Positions 42,877 to 54,260 of a stretch of DNA of 64,000 nt are shown piece after piece. The stretch comes from DATAES01 sp963802415 (GTDB lineage Bacteria > Actinomycetota > Acidimicrobiia > Acidimicrobiales > JACDCH01). Below the pieces are notes generated by a model. It ran no database searches. It was not told where the DNA came from and saw only the letters and a program-made list of their open reading frames with translations. Both the position numbers and the translations under genes were made by a program. Location of the stretch: positions 124,001-188,000 of the forward strand of contig CAWDIH010000003.1 in assembly GCA_963802415.1 (NCBI GenBank). Reading direction: 5' to 3'. How positions within the stretch are numbered: the stretch's first letter is position 1; each line of letters opens with the position of its first letter.

Positions 42877-43791
42877 TCACGGCGCCGATCTCGACACGAT
42901 TTGCTCGAGAGCGGGCCGCACCTCGAACGGATCCGACTCCGCCGGAAGCCATTCGATGCGTGGATCCCGCCGGAACCAGGCTCGCTGCCGGCGGGCGAAC
43001 TGCCGGGTTCGGCGCACGGCCTGGTCAATGGCCTCGCCCAGCGTGGCTTCCCCAGCGAGGTGAGCCGCCAGCTCCTTGTACCCCAGCGCCTGGCCCGCGG
43101 TCCGTGACAGGCCTCCCGGTCGCGTCACCAGGCGACGCACTTCGTCGACGAACCCGTCGTCCAGCTGCCGGCGGTAGCGAGCCTCGATGCGTGCGGACAC
43201 AACGTCCGGTGGCAGCGCGACGCCGGCGAGGCGGAACGGCGTCGGCGTATAAGCCTCGAGACCGGGACCGAACGACGAGAACGGCCGGCCACTGCCCAGC
43301 GTGACTTCAAGGGCGCGGACGATGCGCCGCCGGTTGGTCGCCGTGACGCGCGTCGCGCCCACCGGGTCGAGAGCAACGAGCCGTTCGTGCAGCGCGTCGG
43401 TCGACTCTTCGTCGAGCTCGCGCCGCGCGTGCGGATACAGACCGGGAATGGTGAGGCCGTCGATCGCCGCGCGCAGGTAGAGACCGGTCCCCCCGACGAG
43501 AAGGGCGCGGTGACCACGCGCTTCGATCTCGGCGAGAACGTCGACGAACGCGCGCTGGAACCGTACGACGGTGAAGTCCTCGTCAGGATCGGCCAGATCG
43601 ATGAGGTGATGGGGAACGTCTGCCCGTTGCTCGAGCGTCGGCTTCGCCGTGCCGATGTCCATGCCCCGGTACACCTGCATCGAGTCGATCGACACGATCT
43701 CGACATCCCGGTGCTGTCGCGCAAGCGCAAGCGCGAGCGCGGACTTTCCCGATGCCGTTGTGCCGACGAGAGCGATGTGCCCGTCCGTCAT
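42877..43791 (-). CDS. miaA: tRNA dimethylallyltransferase
   Basis: The protein has 304 residues from the ATG at 43791, which overlaps the upstream stop by 4 nt. The P-loop GTTASGKSA, the substrate motif DSMQVYRGMDIGTAKP and LVGGTGLYLRA are characteristic, and RRTRQFARRQRAWFRRDP binds tRNA near the end. It adds dimethylallyl to A37, the substrate that MiaB then methylthiolates; miaB lies one gene upstream. Confidence 0.95.
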   Translation of the reverse strand: MTDGHIALVGTTASGKSALALALARQHRDVEIVSIDSMQVYRGMDIGTAKPTLEQRADVPHHLIDLADPDEDFTVVRFQRAFVDVLAEIEARGHRALLVGGTGLYLRAAIDGLTIPGLYPHARRELDEESTDALHERLVALDPVGATRVTATNRRRIVRALEVTLGSGRPFSSFGPGLEAYTPTPFRLAGVALPPDVVSARIEARYRRQLDDGFVDEVRRLVTRPGGLSRTAGQALGYKELAAHLAGEATLGEAIDQAVRRTRQFARRQRAWFRRDPRIEWLPAESDPFEVRPALEQIVSRSAP

Positions 43792-44582
43792 CGTGTGGGT
43801 GGGCCCGCCTCCGCGACCTCGCGCACGTGCGCGGCGGGCAGATCGAACGGCTCGAATCGCACGAGCCACCAAGTCGCGCCGGCAGCGGCCCATGGCGCGG
43901 GATCATCGTCGTGAAGACCTTGCACTGCGACATCCCACGACCCGGCGTCGGCAGGACGTAGCTGCTGCGCGTACGCATGCTCGACCACGAGGTCGTCCGG
44001 TGACGTGAGCCCGATCGGGAACCACCCGTCCCACCGTGCCGCCCGCCGAACCGGCGAGCGGTTCGGAAACCGTGACGCCACCCAGACCGGAATCCGCGGG
44101 CGTTGCACCGGTTGCGGCAGCATTCGCACCCCGTTCGCTTCCTCGCCCCGCCACCAGCGGTCGAGGTGCTCGAGCCCGTCGTCGAGCAACTTTGCGCGCA
44201 CCCGTGCGTCCATCTCCTCGTCGAACCGCGACAGCTCCCCGCCGGGGTCGCCACCGAGGCCGGCCCCGAACACGAGCCGGCCGTTGCTGAGCCGATCAAG
44301 CGTCGCCGCTTGCCGAGCCAGCACCTGCGCGCGACGCCGGGCAATGGGCGTGACCATCGGCCCCAGGACGAGCCGTTCGGTTGCGTGTGCCATCGCGGCC
44401 ATGACGATCCAAGGGTCAGCGATGCGCTCGACCGGCGGCCGGTACATCACGTGGTCCCAGACGAACACGGCATCCCAGCCGGCGGCCTCGGCGACGTAAG
44501 CGATGTCGATGGCGACGGTTGGCTCGGAGAGCTCGTCGAACAGGGGGATGAACAGTGCGCAGCGCACCGCGGTGGCGCTCAA
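43788..44582 (-). CDS. LLM-class flavin-dependent oxidoreductase
   Basis: This 264-residue luciferase-like protein is shorter than the usual 300-350. AEAAGWDAVFVWDHVMYR, LGPMVTPIARRRAQVLARQ and LSNGRLVFGAGLGGDPGGE match the F420/FMN-binding TIM barrel. It starts at TTG 44582, overlapping the miaB stop (TTGA), and overlaps miaA at its own end. Its place between miaB and miaA may only reflect co-transcription. The cofactor is not certain. Confidence 0.8.
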   Translation of the reverse strand: MSATAVRCALFIPLFDELSEPTVAIDIAYVAEAAGWDAVFVWDHVMYRPPVERIADPWIVMAAMAHATERLVLGPMVTPIARRRAQVLARQAATLDRLSNGRLVFGAGLGGDPGGELSRFDEEMDARVRAKLLDDGLEHLDRWWRGEEANGVRMLPQPVQRPRIPVWVASRFPNRSPVRRAARWDGWFPIGLTSPDDLVVEHAYAQQLRPADAGSWDVAVQGLHDDDPAPWAAAGATWWLVRFEPFDLPAAHVREVAEAGPPTR

Positions 44583-45970
44583 CCGGCGAGGACCGGGATC
44601 CGCGTGCGATGACGGGGCGTCGCCGTCAAGGACACGAGCTCGCCGAGCATGTGGTGCGGGCCGGCCTCCGTGACCCGCACGTCGGCGAACGTGCCGGGAC
44701 GCACGGTCGCATCGGCGTCCACCGCGAAGTGCAGCAGCTTGTTCTGACGAGTGCGACCGGTGATCGCCGAAGGATCCTTCTTGCTCGGCCCTTCGACCAG
44801 CACCTCTTCGACGCGTCCGATGCGGGCGCGGTGCTTCGCGAGAGCACTGCGCTCGACCACGACTCGGAGTCGTTCGAACCGTTCGGCCACGACGTCAGGC
44901 GGGACGAAATCGTCGACGCGTGCCGCGGCCTCGGTGCCGGGACGGGCTGAGAACACGAATGTGTACGCGCTGTCGTATTCGGCTGCGGCGACGACATCGA
45001 GCGTGCGCCCGAAGTCGTCGTCCGTCTCGCCCGGGAAGCCGACGATGAGGTCCGTCGTGACGGCAAGATCGGCAACCGCCCCGCGCGCGTGGGCGAGCCG
45101 TTCGAGGTACCGCTCGCCCGTGTAGCCGCGGTGCATCGCCGCCAGCGTCCGGTCGGATCCGGCCTGGAGCGGCAGGTGCAGGTGCTCGCACACCGACGGC
45201 ACCTCAGCCATCGCGGCGACCGTCTCGGGGCGTAGGTCCTTCGGGTGAGGACTCGTGAACCGAACTCGTCGAATGCCGTCGATCTCGCCGATCGCCCGGA
45301 GCAGCTCGGCGAACAACGGGCGCCGCTTCGTCAGATCGCGACCGTACGAGTTGACGTTCTGACCCAGCAGCGTGATCTCGACCACGCCGTCGGTTGCCAG
45401 GCGTTCGACCTCGCTCACGATCTCCTCGAATGGTCGGGAGATCTCCCTGCCCCGAACCGCCGGCACGATGCAGAAGGCGCAGCGGTTGTCGCATCCGATC
45501 TGGATCGTCACCCACGCCGCGTACGCAACCTCGCGCCGCACTGGCAGCGCGGAAGGAAAGGCCTCGTCGTCATCCGGATCGGTGGCGTCCCAGATCTCGG
45601 TGATCGGCCCGGACCGTCGCGCATGGTCGACGAGCGTCGCCGCGCGGTGGACGTTGTGCGTGCCAAGGACGACGTCGACGTGCGGCGCCCGCTCCCGGAC
45701 CTGCTCGCGATCCTTTTGGGCGAGGCAGCCCGCCACGACGATCTGCAGGTCGGGGCGGGCGTGCTTGAGCGTCTTCAGGTTCCCCAGGTTCCCGTAGAGC
45801 TTGTTGTCGGCGTTCTCACGGATGCAGCACGTGTTGAGGACCACGACATCCGCGTCGTCGAGGTCGGTCGCGCGTTGCATGCCGTCCGCCTCGAGCAGGC
45901 CCGCGATCCGTTCCGAGTCGTGCTCGTTCATCTGGCATCCGTAGGTGCGCAGTAGATACTTGCGGGCCAT
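44579..45970 (-). CDS. miaB: tRNA-2-methylthio-N6-dimethylallyladenosine synthase
   Basis: The protein has 463 residues. The N-terminal UPF0004 domain carries YGCQMNEHDSERI and further cysteines in LNTCCIREN and VAGCLAQK (auxiliary cluster). The radical-SAM CxxxCxxC is in QIGCDNRCAFCIVP. TVRPGTFADVRVTEAGPHHM marks the C-terminal TRAM domain. It methylthiolates A37 of tRNAs after MiaA. TAACCT lies 8 nt before the ATG, so the miaB-LLM-miaA unit has its own promoter. Confidence 0.95.
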   Translation of the reverse strand: MARKYLLRTYGCQMNEHDSERIAGLLEADGMQRATDLDDADVVVLNTCCIRENADNKLYGNLGNLKTLKHARPDLQIVVAGCLAQKDREQVRERAPHVDVVLGTHNVHRAATLVDHARRSGPITEIWDATDPDDDEAFPSALPVRREVAYAAWVTIQIGCDNRCAFCIVPAVRGREISRPFEEIVSEVERLATDGVVEITLLGQNVNSYGRDLTKRRPLFAELLRAIGEIDGIRRVRFTSPHPKDLRPETVAAMAEVPSVCEHLHLPLQAGSDRTLAAMHRGYTGERYLERLAHARGAVADLAVTTDLIVGFPGETDDDFGRTLDVVAAAEYDSAYTFVFSARPGTEAAARVDDFVPPDVVAERFERLRVVVERSALAKHRARIGRVEEVLVEGPSKKDPSAITGRTRQNKLLHFAVDADATVRPGTFADVRVTEAGPHHMLGELVSLTATPRHRTRIPVLAG

Positions 45971-45978
45971 CCCCGCTC

Positions 45979-45984
45979 AGGTTA
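45979..45984 (-). promoter_or_regulatory. -10 hexamer TAACCT, leaderless
   Basis: On the minus strand TAACCT ends 8 nt before the ATG of miaB at 45970. Confidence 0.5.
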
Positions 45985-46002
45985 GGCGGGGCGCCCGCGG
46001 TG

Positions 46003-48136
<2,134 letters not shown>

Positions 48137-48230
48137 CGCGGTCTCCTTTGCTGCTTCGCCGTTTCAGGCGTTCGGATGCTGGGCTGCGGCCGGTGCAGGG
48201 CAGCGGAGACGCAGCGACGAGGTCTGGACC

Positions 48231-48259
48231 ATCTTCCCCGGGGGGTGTGACAGTGAGGG
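48231..48259 (-). promoter_or_regulatory. 29-nt leader element shared with the LysM gene
   Basis: 26 of 29 positions match 36851-36879. It lies 30 nt downstream of the LexA box and 95 nt before the recA start. The ATG at its 3' end opens a 22-codon frame that is in register with recA but closed by TGA. Confidence 0.7.
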
Positions 48260-48288
48260 CTCGAAACGAATGACATGAGCGTAGTTCC

Positions 48289-48300
48289 GAACAGTTGTTC
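48289..48300 (-). promoter_or_regulatory. LexA (SOS) box of recA
   Basis: GAACAGTTGTTC fits GAAC-N4-GTTC exactly. It lies 153 nt upstream of the recA GTG, so recA has a leader of over 100 nt. Confidence 0.75.
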
Positions 48301-48383
48301 GCTCAAGCCTTTCGAGATCACGACGGGCCAGACTCCCCCACCGACGTCGACGGCCCAATCGCCGGGAGGCAAGCGCGGTCGGG

Positions 48384-48485
48384 TCTGAGTCGACTGACCC
48401 ACCGATTCCGTGGCTGAGCAGACACAGACCCCACGGTGAGGAGATCTGTGTCGGCTGAGCCACCTGTTTCGGTGGCTGAGTCGAC
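48384..48485. repeat. Two tandem hairpin units after thpR
   Basis: Units at 48384-48420 and 48445-48485 are about 80% identical, each with a CCACC/GGTGG-type stem; the second has a perfect AGCCACC/GGTGGCT stem. GACACAGA and TCTGTGTC between them also pair. In the thpR direction they could be terminators, but there is no T tract. Confidence 0.5.
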
Positions 48486-48522
48486 AATGTGCGTGCGTTG
48501 AAGCGTCCGTCCGCTCGAGTTC

Positions 48523-49038
48523 TCAACCAGAATCGAACGGCACACGGGCAACCGCCTCGTAGCGCGCTCCCCCGCGTCCGACGTGGCTGCGCACCAGCTC
48601 GACCTCGCGCACGTCCCATGAGCCCGACAGGGGTTCGCCCTGTGCGTCCCGCAACGCCGAGGCCTTCCCTCGTGACCGGTGCCGAGCCAGCGTGATGTGA
48701 CCACGAAAGCGGCGATCGTCCGGCGGCGCACCGAACGACGCAGTGGCCGAGACCACGGAACCGGCAACGTCGTCGAGCCCCGACACCGGCGCCCACAACA
48801 TGTTGCCGACGCGCTGCACACGCGGCCCGAGGTCGGCCCGCACCCCTCGCGAGCGAGCAGCAACGTCCCGCAACGCCGCCTCGACGGCACCTGCGTCCTC
48901 GACTTCACCGAAGAATCGCAACGTGATGTGCCATTGGTCGCGTGTGGTCCAACGAACGCCGTCGATGACCGGCCGCTCCAAGGCCGCAAGCTGTTCCACG
49001 ACCGCGTCGTCTGGCCACACGGCGACGAACAGCCGCAT
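48523..49038 (-). CDS. thpR: RNA 2',3'-cyclic phosphodiesterase (2'-5' RNA ligase family)
   Basis: The protein has 171 residues with two HxT motifs, WHITLRFFG near residue 37 and FRGHITLARHR near 112, which form the 2H phosphoesterase active site. The family opens 2',3'-cyclic phosphates on RNA. It follows cinA by only 6 nt, an association seen in other bacteria. Confidence 0.9.
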   Translation of the reverse strand: MRLFVAVWPDDAVVEQLAALERPVIDGVRWTTRDQWHITLRFFGEVEDAGAVEAALRDVAARSRGVRADLGPRVQRVGNMLWAPVSGLDDVAGSVVSATASFGAPPDDRRFRGHITLARHRSRGKASALRDAQGEPLSGSWDVREVELVRSHVGRGGARYEAVARVPFDSG

Positions 49039-49044
49039 CGAAGC

Positions 49045-50289
49045 TCAGCTTCCGCGGATCGACAACCGCCGGCGCAACAGGTCCAACGCAGAGATCACCG
49101 TGAACTCGCGAATGCGCCCGCGATCACCCGGCAGATGCAACTCGACTGATTCCATGTTTCCGTCGATCGCCAGACCGATGAACACCGTCCCCACCGGTTG
49201 ACCGTCTTGCTCGGCCGGTCCTGCGACACCGGTGACGGCGAGTCCGACGTCGGATCCGAGTACGCGCCGTGCGCCCGACGCCATGGCCTCCGCCGCACGA
49301 GCGGTGACGACAGGGCCCTCGGGCACGCCCAGCAGAGAGAACTTCACCTCGGAGTCGTAGCTCACGATCGAGCCCTTGAAGAACTCGCTCGCGCCTTCGA
49401 CGGCCGTGAGCCGGGAGCCCATCAGGCCACCAGTGAGTGACTCGGCCAGTCCCAGCGTCAAATCCTGTGCGTCCAGCAACTCCGCGACGGCGTGTTCCAT
49501 GTTCTCGTCGTCGACCCCGAACACGAGCTGACCGAGCAAGCCCCTCACCTCGCTCTCCTCCGTCGCCAGCAACTGCAGCGCCGTTTCCGCGTCAACGGCC
49601 TTCGCGGTGATGCGAACCTTGAGGCCTTCGATGCCGCTCGCAAGAAAGGCGAGCGTCGGGTTCCCCCTGCGATCGAGCAGCTCGATCCGACCAGCGAGGA
49701 GCTCGGCAAGCCGTGACTCACTCTCGCCCCACGTTCGCAGCACGCGGCTCAGGATCACCGACGGCTCGCCGGAGCGCGCTCGCAGGTCGGGGATGATCGC
49801 CGACGACACGATCGTGCGCATCTCGTGCGGGACCCCGGGCACCGCGTAGACGACCTTCTCGCCGATGGGACAGATCAGACCCGGCGCCGTTCCCGGCTGC
49901 GGGTCATGGATCGCGCTCGCGCCGACGGGCACCTCGGCCTGGCGCATGTTGTTTGCAGCCATCACGCGGCCCCGCGATGCGAACATGTGCTCGATACGCG
50001 CCGCGACGGTGTCGTCCAACTCCAGCGGGACACCCATGACCTCGGCGATCGCATCACGGGTGATGTCATCCTGCGTGGGACCGAGGCCCCCACACACGAC
50101 CACAGCGTCGTTGCGGTCGAGCGCGATGTGCAGCGCGGTGACGATTCGGTCGAGGTTGTCTCCGACCGTGCTGCCAAAGTTCACGTCGATGCCGGCAAGC
50201 GCGAGTTGCTCGCCGATCCACGCGGAGTTGGTGTCGACGATTTGACCGAGGAGCAGCTCCGTGCCGACCGCCACGACCTCGCAACGCAC
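49045..50289 (-). CDS. cinA: CinA, NMN amidohydrolase-like protein
   Basis: The protein has 414 residues from the GTG at 50289. The N-terminal molybdopterin-binding-like COG1058 domain (AVGTELLLGQIVDTNS, VVVCGGLGPTQDDIT) is joined to the C-terminal CinA amidohydrolase (LAESLTGGLMGSRLT, FKGSIVSYDSEVK, GVAGPAEQDG). It recycles NMN to nicotinate mononucleotide and may act on ADP-ribose. It is near recA, as in many bacteria. Confidence 0.93.
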   Translation of the reverse strand: MRCEVVAVGTELLLGQIVDTNSAWIGEQLALAGIDVNFGSTVGDNLDRIVTALHIALDRNDAVVVCGGLGPTQDDITRDAIAEVMGVPLELDDTVAARIEHMFASRGRVMAANNMRQAEVPVGASAIHDPQPGTAPGLICPIGEKVVYAVPGVPHEMRTIVSSAIIPDLRARSGEPSVILSRVLRTWGESESRLAELLAGRIELLDRRGNPTLAFLASGIEGLKVRITAKAVDAETALQLLATEESEVRGLLGQLVFGVDDENMEHAVAELLDAQDLTLGLAESLTGGLMGSRLTAVEGASEFFKGSIVSYDSEVKFSLLGVPEGPVVTARAAEAMASGARRVLGSDVGLAVTGVAGPAEQDGQPVGTVFIGLAIDGNMESVELHLPGDRGRIREFTVISALDLLRRRLSIRGS

Positions 50290-50305
50290 AGCTGGTGACA
50301 GGTCG

Positions 50306-50875
50306 CTACGACGCGCCGGTCATGCGGGTCGCTCGGCTGCCGGCCTGTACGTACTGGATACCTGTGGCCACGGTGAGCACCACCGCTGCCCAGAGCACCG
50401 TGCTCGCGATCCATTGGTGGCCCGCGGTGAGCGGGAGCAGTGCCAGCCCCACTGCCACCTCTTGCACGACCGTCTTCACCTTCGCCCGTCCCGTCGCCGG
50501 AACAGCCAGCCCGCGGTGTCCCCAGTAGCTGCGGAACACGCTGATCACAATCTCGCGAACCGCGATGATCGCCACCGGGACCCACCAGAACTCGCCGGTC
50601 GCGACGAGCGCCACCATCGCGCCGAGGACGAGCACCTTGTCGGCCAGCGGATCGAGGAACGCGCCCGACCTCGTGGCGCCCTGGCGTCGAGCGATGTAGC
50701 CGTCGATGCCGTCGGTGACACAGAGGATGGTCCAGAGCGCGACTGCGGGCCACGACGACGGGTGATCCACGATGAGCATCAGCAACGGGATCGCGAGCAG
50801 CAGCCTCGTGATCGTCACCGCGTTGGCCGGCGTGGCGAGCGCCGATGGACCGAACGACTGCTCGTAGATAGCCAT
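50306..50875 (-). CDS. pgsA: CDP-diacylglycerol-glycerol-3-phosphate 3-phosphatidyltransferase
   Basis: This 189-residue integral membrane protein has about five spans. The CDP-alcohol phosphotransferase motif is complete: DGIDGYIARRQGATRSGAFL followed by DPLADK. It makes phosphatidylglycerol phosphate at the inner membrane. The ATG overlaps the rimO stop by 4 nt. M. tuberculosis has a pgsA homologue in the matching place. Confidence 0.92.
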   Translation of the reverse strand: MAIYEQSFGPSALATPANAVTITRLLLAIPLLMLIVDHPSSWPAVALWTILCVTDGIDGYIARRQGATRSGAFLDPLADKVLVLGAMVALVATGEFWWVPVAIIAVREIVISVFRSYWGHRGLAVPATGRAKVKTVVQEVAVGLALLPLTAGHQWIASTVLWAAVVLTVATGIQYVQAGSRATRMTGAS

Positions 50876-52112
50876 CAGGCCGCCGTGAGATCCAGACCGA
50901 GCGCGCCGGTCACGGTCAAGGACGCGAACGCACCCGCTTCGAGCGACTCGGGGACGAGGATCACACCGTCGATCTCCGGTGCCTCCCGATGGCTGCGCGC
51001 AACCCCGGGCTCGTCCACGAGGACTTCGACCCGTGACCCCACCAGTTCGTCACGCCTCGCCCACGTGATCGCCTCTTGCCGCTCACGCAACTCGGCGAGG
51101 CGCTCGGCGACAAGCGGGCGGCCGACCTTGCGGTCCAGCCCTTCGGCGTAGGTCCCTTCCTCCTCGGAGAAGGCGAAGAACCCGCACCAGTCGAGCTGCG
51201 CCTCGTCGATGAAGGCCAGCAGCGCGTCGTGGTCACCCTCGGTCTCCCCGGGATAGCCGACGATGAAGTTGGACCGGAACGCCGCTCTGGGCTCGAGGGC
51301 ACGGATGCGCTCGATGCGTCGAAGGAAGCGGTCGCCATCGCCCCAGCGCCGCATCCGGCGCAGCAGCGTCGCCGAGACGTGCTGCAACGAGAGGTCGAAG
51401 TACGGGACGCCCGTGGCGCAGATCGCGTCCGCCAACCGGTCGGTCAGATCCGATGGATAGAGGTACAGCAGGCGCACGCGGTCCACTCGCGCCGCGACTG
51501 CTTCGATGAGCGGAACGATGGAGCGCTCACCGCGGCCTTGATCGCGCCCGAAGCTCGCCAGGTCTTGTGCGACGAGCACAATCTCCCGTGCCTCCAGCGC
51601 GTCGACCTCGGCGAGGACGTCGCCGATCATCCGTGAGCGCTGCTTGCCGCGGAAGGTGGGGATCGCGCAGAAGCCGCACGCGCGATCGCAACCTTCGGCC
51701 ACCTTGACGTACGCCCACGGTGCGGTGGCTCTCGGGCGAGCGAGACGCAGCAAGTCCATCGTCGGTAGGTCTGGCTTGCGGCCGAGGGTCACCGGCACCG
51801 CGTCGGCGAAACCGGCGACCGCGTCGACTTCCGGCAATGCTGTCGCGAGTTCGCCCCGGACCGCTCGGCCAGGCAGCCGGTGACCACGAGCCTTGCGCCG
51901 TCCTTGCGAGCGTCCGCAATCGCGAGGATCGTGTCGATGGACTCCTGCCGCGCCTCCTCGATGAACGCGCACGTGTTCACGACGACGAGATCGGCATCCT
52001 TGGGCGCGTCAGCCGCTACCAGGCCGTCGCCGACGAGCGTTCCCGTCAGCTTGTCGGAATCGACCTGGTTCTTTGGACAGCCGAGGGTCTCCACCCAGAA
52101 CCGCCGAGGCAT
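50875..52112 (-). CDS. rimO: Ribosomal protein S12 methylthiotransferase RimO, frameshifted in this sequence
   Basis: The N-terminus (from 52112) reads RRFWVETLGCPKNQVDSDK and VVNTCAFIEEA to VVTGCLAER, then the frame breaks near 51855. Restoring one base rejoins ELATALPEVDAVAGF. The second frame holds the radical-SAM motif EGCDRACGFCAIP, LYLYPSDLTD and the TRAM domain. The total would be about 412 residues, a normal length. It methylthiolates Asp of ribosomal protein S12. The indel is likely an artefact. Confidence 0.88.
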
Positions 52113-52121
52113 CAGCGCTCA

Positions 52122-52127
52122 AGGGTA
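52122..52127 (-). promoter_or_regulatory. -10 hexamer TACCCT, leaderless
   Basis: On the minus strand TACCCT ends 9 nt before the ATG of rimO at 52112. Confidence 0.45.
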
Positions 52128-52136
52128 CTCGTAGCG

Positions 52137-53288
52137 CTACCGCTGCATTCGAGGGTGGCCGTCGGGGATGCCGTCGAGATCCGCGGTCGCGATAGCTGGA
52201 TCGACCCGGAGGACCGGCTGTGGGTCGCGGCAGTACGCGAGACCGGTGGCGCACCAGTCATCACTGCGTTCGTAGAGCGTGAACGCGCCGAAGCCGCCTT
52301 CGATCCAACCATCGCCTGCCGTTGTCAGGCCGTCGCGGAACAGCGCACGCGCTTTTTCTTCACCGGGTTGGAAGACGGCCGAGCCGATCTGCTGCAGCGT
52401 CACCTTGATCGAGTCGCGAAACACGATCGGGTCGGAGAGATGCCATCGGTAGAACGACACGAGCGACCAACCGCCGCTCTGATCCCGGCGCGGGCCGGTC
52501 ACGAGCGGTGCGCCGGACTCCGGCGCAGCGAACTCGGCGAGACCCCACGCGGAGCCGAGATAGTCCTCGGTCCCGGTGCCGCAGATCGTCGGCTCCTTCT
52601 CGCCGTCGAAGAAGACCTTGACCTCGCCCTCGCCCCACCAGTGACTGTCGAAGGGACGGACACCACCGGTCATCCCGAGGAACCGGCCAGGACCGCGCAG
52701 CCCGTCGAGGATGACGAGATCACGTTGGAGCGTCGTCGGGTTCTCGCGGGTGAACATGGCGTGGAGCGCGCCCGTTGCGCCAGGTTGCGGACCGAGCAGC
52801 GCGTCGACCTGGTAGTACAGCAACGCGACCTCGTCGGACGCGTTCTCGTATTCGACTCTGATTCGCTCCTCGAACGGCATCGGGATACGCGCGTCGAGCC
52901 CGAGACCGTCGTTGCACGCCGTCAACGACGAGGCATACGACGCGGGCACACCATGGACGACGCCGAAGAGGTCGAGCGCCGGGACGCTGACCGACGGCTC
53001 GGTGAGGTCGTCATAGAAGACCTCGAGGGTCTGCGCGCGCAAGAAACGAGGCGACGGCTCGTTCAGGGCACGCAACCGCGCGACCGTCATCCAGATGTGC
53101 GTGACGCGCCCTGGTCCGCTCAGATCTGCGAGGACCACTCGTTCGCCGGGCGCGATCACGCGGTTCGGCGCGCCCTTCCGTCCGGCCGCGGCCCGCCCAC
53201 CGCTCGCGCGCTCGCCTGTCGGGTTCTCGAAGGTGACGGCCCGACTCTCGTGCTCGGGCCACAGCCGCGCCGGATCGACGTCGCTCAC
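52137..53288 (-). CDS. GH172 (DUF2961) glycoside hydrolase-like protein
   Basis: About 383 residues from an in-frame GTG at 53288; the frame also runs on from the SMP-30 gene without a stop, so a fusion is possible. SRAVTFENPTGER, GPGRVTHIWMTV, SSLTACNDGLGLDARIPMPF, FDSHWWGEGEVKVFFDGE and GTGTEDYLGSAWG are typical of the DUF2961 jelly-roll family, which includes difructose-anhydride enzymes and D-arabinofuranosidases. No signal peptide is visible. This pair interrupts the conserved housekeeping order between rimO and ftsK, so it may be a later insertion. Confidence 0.8.
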   Translation of the reverse strand: MSDVDPARLWPEHESRAVTFENPTGERASGGRAAAGRKGAPNRVIAPGERVVLADLSGPGRVTHIWMTVARLRALNEPSPRFLRAQTLEVFYDDLTEPSVSVPALDLFGVVHGVPASYASSLTACNDGLGLDARIPMPFEERIRVEYENASDEVALLYYQVDALLGPQPGATGALHAMFTRENPTTLQRDLVILDGLRGPGRFLGMTGGVRPFDSHWWGEGEVKVFFDGEKEPTICGTGTEDYLGSAWGLAEFAAPESGAPLVTGPRRDQSGGWSLVSFYRWHLSDPIVFRDSIKVTLQQIGSAVFQPGEEKARALFRDGLTTAGDGWIEGGFGAFTLYERSDDWCATGLAYCRDPQPVLRVDPAIATADLDGIPDGHPRMQR

Positions 53289-54236
53289 GCGTGGTGACGC
53301 GAGCTGCAGTCCCGGGCGCGGCCACTCCGTGGCGAGCAGACGACCCGACCCCGAGCACGTGATGTACGCCGTGCGAAGGTCCGGGCCACCGAAGCAGATG
53401 TTCGTCGTGAGCGGATCGTCTGTGGGAAGGTGCTCGGTCGTGCTGCCGTCGGGCGAGATGGACGTGATGCCACCGTTGACGAGCGTGGCCACACACACCC
53501 ATCCGTCGCCGTCGACCGCGAGAGAGTCGAACAGCTGGAAGTCGGGGCAGATCGGCGAGAAGCTCGCCACCGCCGGGGCCGACCGGGTTCGCGCCCTGGG
53601 CGGCGCCGGGCGACGGCACGTTCCACGCCCAGACGCGCCCGGTGTGCGTCTCGGCGGCGTAGAGGCGGTCACCGTTCGGCGACAGGCCGATGCCGTTCGG
53701 CGCATCGAGCGGGAAGATGACCTCGCTGATCGAGACTGCCGTCGGCCTTTGCGTAGTAGATGCCGGTGCGATCGCTCGTGCGGGAACGCGTGCGACGCCG
53801 TGATCGGTGAACCAGAACCCGCCGACGTCGTCGAACACGAGGTCGTTCGGCGCCCGGAGCGGATGGATCTCGCCGCCGGCGCCGTCGCCTCCTCGTAAAG
53901 GTCTCGACCTTGCCGCTGGTCGAGGTCGACGCGCTGGATCGAGCCGTGGCCGGGCCACGAGGCCGGGGGCGGCGAACCGGGGAAGAGCATCCCCATCACC
54001 TCGTGCCAGTCGAAACAGCCGCCGTTGTTGCAGACGTACATCGCCCCGTCGGGGCCGACAGCGGCTCCGTTCGGTCCTCCTCCGGTCTCGGCGACGACGT
54101 CCTTGTCGCCGGTCTCGACGTCGACACGCGTGAGCGTGCCGCGCTCGATCTCGACGACGAGGACCCTGCCGTCGTCCATGGCGACCGGGCCCTCGGGAAA
54201 GCGAAGTCCGCTCGTGATCTCTCGTTGTTCTGCCAC
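53286..54236 (-). CDS. SMP-30/gluconolactonase-like beta-propeller protein, with several frameshifts
   Basis: From the GTG at 54236 the text follows the SMP-30 family: GLRFPEGPVAMDDGRVLVVE and GGGPNGAAVGPDGAMYVCNN, then in a second frame LRAPNDLVFDDVGGFWFTDHG, in a third TGIYYAKADG, back to FPLDAPNGIGLSPNGDRLY, and in the first frame again FDSLAVDGDGWVCVATL to LLATEWPRPG. At least four indels between about 53880 and 53570 are needed to join them. The enzyme would hydrolyse a sugar lactone. Whether it is fused to GH172 is unclear because of the indels. Confidence 0.7.
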
Positions 54237-54260
54237 GGCCGCTTCTTAGCAGCCGAGGGG

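Larger units (their letters stand above)
48137..48522. other. recA upstream region (386 bp)
   Basis: From recA outward it contains a possible 22-codon leader frame (48164-48232), the 29-nt element shared with the LysM leader (48231-48259), a LexA box (48289-48300) and two tandem hairpins (48384-48485) that lie downstream of thpR. No gene was recognised. Confidence 0.7.
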
